From CAZPUS01 sp964589825 (lineage in GTDB: Bacteria; Fibrobacterota; Chitinivibrionia; Chitinivibrionales; WJKA01), in NCBI GenBank assembly GCA_964589825.1, contig CAZPUS010000006.1:1-64000 (forward strand): a DNA stretch of 64,000 bases, in the 5' to 3' direction. The notes beneath the pieces are model-generated. The model did not search any database, was not told the DNA's origin, and saw only the letters and a list, made by a program, of their open reading frames with translations. Of the stretch, positions 61,754 to 64,000 are shown one piece after another. The first letter of the stretch is position 1; each line of letters begins with the position of its first letter. The position numbers were made by a program, and so were the translations under genes.

Positions 61754-62449
61754 ATGGCTCAATTGTATATAATTGCCACTCCGATCGGATGTATGGAAGA
61801 TATTACGTTGAGAGCACTGCGTATCCTTGGAGAGGTCGATGTGCTTGCCTGTGAGGATACGAGAAAAACGAAGCGATTGCTTACTCGCCATGAAATTGCC
61901 TATCCGTCCAGAATTATTTCGTATCATGAGCACAACGAACGTGATGCGGCGCCCGGGATACTGAAACTGCTGCAGCAGGGTCTGGATGTAGGCTTGTGTT
62001 CCAATGCAGGATATCCAGGCGTGAGTGATCCGGGATACAGAGTGTTGCGCAGCGCACTGGATAACGATATCGGGGTCGATGTCGTACCGGGTCCGGGAGC
62101 GGTGCATACCGCACTGGTATTGTCCGGGCTGCCGACATCGAGCTATACGTTTCGGGGGTTTCTTCCCCGAAAAACAGGTGCACGGAAAAATGCGCTGGCA
62201 AAAGAGCGTGAAAGCGAACATACCATGATTCTGTTTGAATCGCCGCATCGTTGTAGTGCATTACTGGAAGATGCCCTCGAGGCGCTTGGAGACAGGAAAG
62301 CAGCGGTGTGTGCGGAACTTACCAAAAAATTTCAACGGGTACATCGCGGATGGTTATCAGATCTGACTCAACAGAGCAAAGAGATGAAAATGAAGGGAGA
62401 GTTTACCGTGGTAATTGCGGGAAATAATAAAAAATTTATCAGAACCTGA
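61754..62449 (+). CDS. rsmI: 16S rRNA (cytidine-1402-2'-O) methyltransferase
   Basis: SAM-dependent ribose methylation of C1402 in the decoding centre. 231 residues; tetrapyrrole-methylase fold with 'LYIIATPIGCMEDITLRALR', 'ACEDTRKTKRLL', 'SYHEHNE' and 'VPGPGAVHTALVLSGLPTSS'. The usual 'SDAGTPGISDPG' reads 'SNAGYPGVSDPG', and the C-terminal extension seen in E. coli RsmI is missing. The first difference alters two normally conserved residues near the cofactor pocket. Terminated at 62531-62561. Confidence 0.92.
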   Translation: MAQLYIIATPIGCMEDITLRALRILGEVDVLACEDTRKTKRLLTRHEIAYPSRIISYHEHNERDAAPGILKLLQQGLDVGLCSNAGYPGVSDPGYRVLRSALDNDIGVDVVPGPGAVHTALVLSGLPTSSYTFRGFLPRKTGARKNALAKERESEHTMILFESPHRCSALLEDALEALGDRKAAVCAELTKKFQRVHRGWLSDLTQQSKEMKMKGEFTVVIAGNNKKFIRT

Positions 62450-62530
62450 ACAGAGCAACTAAATTTAACCATCCAATGATACAATGTGCAGATTGCATTG
62501 AATGAGTAACCGTACCTTTTGTCTTTCAAC

Positions 62531-62561
62531 CTGCCCATACCCAAAAAGGGCAGTTATTTTT
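62531..62561 (+). terminator. Terminator after rsmI
   Basis: CTGCCC (62531-62536) and GGGCAG (62548-62553) around an 11-base loop, followed by TTATTTTT. Lies 82 nt after the rsmI stop and 21 bp before the next start codon. Confidence 0.75.
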
Positions 62562-62581
62562 CTACCAGAAAGGAAATGCTC

Positions 62582-64000
62582 ATGAAGTATCTGTTACTGT
62601 GTATGGCAGCGGTTGTTTCGGTGACAACCTTATCGGGATGCACAGGAGCTCGCGCCCGGACCAATTTTGAAGCGATTCATGGCTTTGAGCCTCATTTCAT
62701 ATTACCCCGGAATCAGGAAGTGATGAAAAACCTGAAGACCGATTACGGTGCGGTTGGGGATGGGAAACACGATGATACCGAAGCGTTTATGAAATGGATC
62801 GAAGACGGGCATAAACAACTCTATATACCTGCGGGAGAATATTTGGTGCATAAACAGATTCGCTATGGAGACGGTATGAAACGTGTGCTTGTTATGGGTG
62901 AGAAAAGAAGTGAAACCATAATCAAACTGGCACCCAACAGCGAAGGCTTTCAGGATCCGGAGAACCCGAAAGTCTTTTTTCATACCCGCGGGCAAGGGAT
63001 GCACGCAGAACAGAATTTTTTTCAGTACATATACCATTGTACATTCGAGATCGGATCGGGGAATCCCGGCGCGATTGGGCTGAATTTCCATACGAATAAT
63101 ACGGGATGTGTGAAGGACGTGGCAGTACGTGTCAGCGAACCTGAATCGCAAAAAGGATATATCGGTATCGCGTTCGACGACTATTGGTTTGGGCCCGGAA
63201 GCGCCCGCTATATTGAAGTTGATGGATTCAGAAAGGGGATCTACGTTGGGTATGCACAAAACCGGGTCACGCTGGAACATGTCGATATTTCCAACTGTGA
63301 CGCGGGAATTTATTGCAGCGGCATCTGTGCGACCGATTCAACAAGAGACGGCCGTTACGGGCTGAGTGCCAATGAAATACATATGAACAATTGTGGGGTG
63401 GGGCTTCACGCATCCGGAGAGTATACAACCGAAGGTGATGCCGTGCTTATAAATTCTTCTATAGTCACAGAAGATAGCGGTACATCTGCCATACGAAACG
63501 CGGGGCGTCTCTACGTGCGAAATCTCGTTACACGGGGCTATGATACGAGCATCAGTTCTTCAACGGTCAAGGGGAGTGTTGTGCACGCGAATGTCGAAGC
63601 CTGGGGGTCTCATTCTTTGACATACAACTGGAAACCGGAGTCGACCGATTATAAAGGTCTGAATCTGCCGATAAAGGAGAGTCCGGAGTATCAATATCCG
63701 CAGGATCCCGAAAAAATGGCGGTGATGCCGTACGGATCGGATATAACGTCCGCATTGCAGGAAGCTGTGCGCAAAGGTGCGCAGACGATTTTTCTGCAGG
63801 GCGGGACGATATCGGAACAGATTCACGTGGGAGGCGAGGTGGTGCGAATAATGAATATCGGCTATCCCTCAATGTCGTTGAATACCGGTGGAGTCCCCGC
63901 CTTTTCGATCGATTCCATGGCCGAATCAGCAATTGTTTTTGAGCGGATATATAAAAACTACGGAAGCAGTGCAAGCTATACCCTCGGGCATCGCTGCAGG
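62582..64000 (+). CDS. Pectate-lyase-superfamily beta-helix lipoprotein (3' partial)
   Basis: Open for 473 codons to the last base of the window, so the C-terminus is missing. AAAGGA precedes the ATG. 'LLLCMAAVVSVTTLSGC' is a lipoprotein signal with Cys20. The Pectate_lyase_3 opening 'DYGAVGDGKHDDTEAFMKWI' is followed by 'LYIPAGEYLVHKQI' and a right-handed beta-helix; a second module may begin near residue 375 ('ITSALQEAVRKGAQTIFLQG'). It is paralogous to the protein at 42129-44201: both carry 'NPGAIG(I/L)' and 'VDGF..GI' blocks in order. Polysaccharide binding or cleavage at the cell surface is inferred; no active-site residues can be assigned. Confidence 0.88.
   Translation, partial: MKYLLLCMAAVVSVTTLSGCTGARARTNFEAIHGFEPHFILPRNQEVMKNLKTDYGAVGDGKHDDTEAFMKWIEDGHKQLYIPAGEYLVHKQIRYGDGMKRVLVMGEKRSETIIKLAPNSEGFQDPENPKVFFHTRGQGMHAEQNFFQYIYHCTFEIGSGNPGAIGLNFHTNNTGCVKDVAVRVSEPESQKGYIGIAFDDYWFGPGSARYIEVDGFRKGIYVGYAQNRVTLEHVDISNCDAGIYCSGICATDSTRDGRYGLSANEIHMNNCGVGLHASGEYTTEGDAVLINSSIVTEDSGTSAIRNAGRLYVRNLVTRGYDTSISSSTVKGSVVHANVEAWGSHSLTYNWKPESTDYKGLNLPIKESPEYQYPQDPEKMAVMPYGSDITSALQEAVRKGAQTIFLQGGTISEQIHVGGEVVRIMNIGYPSMSLNTGGVPAFSIDSMAESAIVFERIYKNYGSSASYTLGHRCR

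Noticed and set aside
1..64000. tRNA, rRNA and CRISPR arrays
   Set aside because: No cloverleaf with CCA or GTTCGA-type T-loop, no rRNA stretches, and no regularly spaced direct repeats were found by eye; a tRNAscan or CRISPR finder run would settle this.

Overview
The window reads as chromosome from a Gram-negative (diderm) bacterium. It carries lspA, several lipoproteins with lipobox cysteines, a predicted outer-membrane beta-barrel, a LolA-like periplasmic carrier, and secreted beta-helix proteins whose C-termini resemble sorting domains. The mix of pectate-lyase-superfamily proteins, sorting-like C-termini and HDOD/two-component proteins would fit Fibrobacterota or relatives. That placement is inference from gene content and needs phylogeny of NusA/InfB/Pnp. 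I saw no rRNA, tRNA or CRISPR array.

Layout. 1-10.8 kb: end of a secreted Cys-rich protein, a decayed FAD-oxidoreductase pseudogene, an acyl-CoA/ACP ligase, a single-domain response regulator, an ion-transport group (lipoprotein, membrane TrkA_C protein, ClC), murB and two lipoproteins. 11-24.2 kb: a cca-type nucleotidyltransferase, then the classic translation/RNA operon rimP-nusA-infB-rbfA-nrnA-truB-ribF-rpsO-pnp-dut-purU. 24.4-28 kb: csp, hinT, a stand-alone AICAR transformylase and a Nif3-like gene on the minus strand, then HU. 28.5-32.6 kb: an HDOD protein, a hybrid histidine kinase and an HPt protein (signalling). 32.8-36.9 kb: hflX, DUF58 and a BatA-like gene, mutually overlapping on the minus strand. 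37-44.2 kb: purD, a small Cys protein, a glutamate-receptor-like potassium channel, a sigma-70 factor and a large beta-helix protein. 44.4-50 kb: a five-gene envelope cassette (LolA-like carrier, two FtsX permeases, ATPase, beta-barrel). 50-64 kb: DUF72, rpe, an S41 peptidase, a second HDOD protein, a thioredoxin-like lipoprotein, an APH-family kinase, lspA, an RluD-family synthase, two small proteins, a dolichol-kinase-like protein, pyrE, a NusG paralogue, rsmI, and the start of a second beta-helix protein that runs off the end.

The most striking non-genic feature is a dispersed family of about 162-bp, almost wholly palindromic elements. There are eleven near-complete or recognisable copies plus several fragments, roughly one per 5 kb and all intergenic. 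The ends are inverted repeats (best copy: 17 bp perfect, ACCTAAATTGAGCGGTT). The two halves are homologous inverted arms meeting at CAACC-AACAA-GGTTG, and several copies have short direct repeats at their flanks (AGT, CAA, TAA, AAA, CGTG). This looks like a non-autonomous MITE whose transcript would fold into one long hairpin. A second, unrelated inverted-repeat element of about 404 bp lies at 50.0-50.4 kb.
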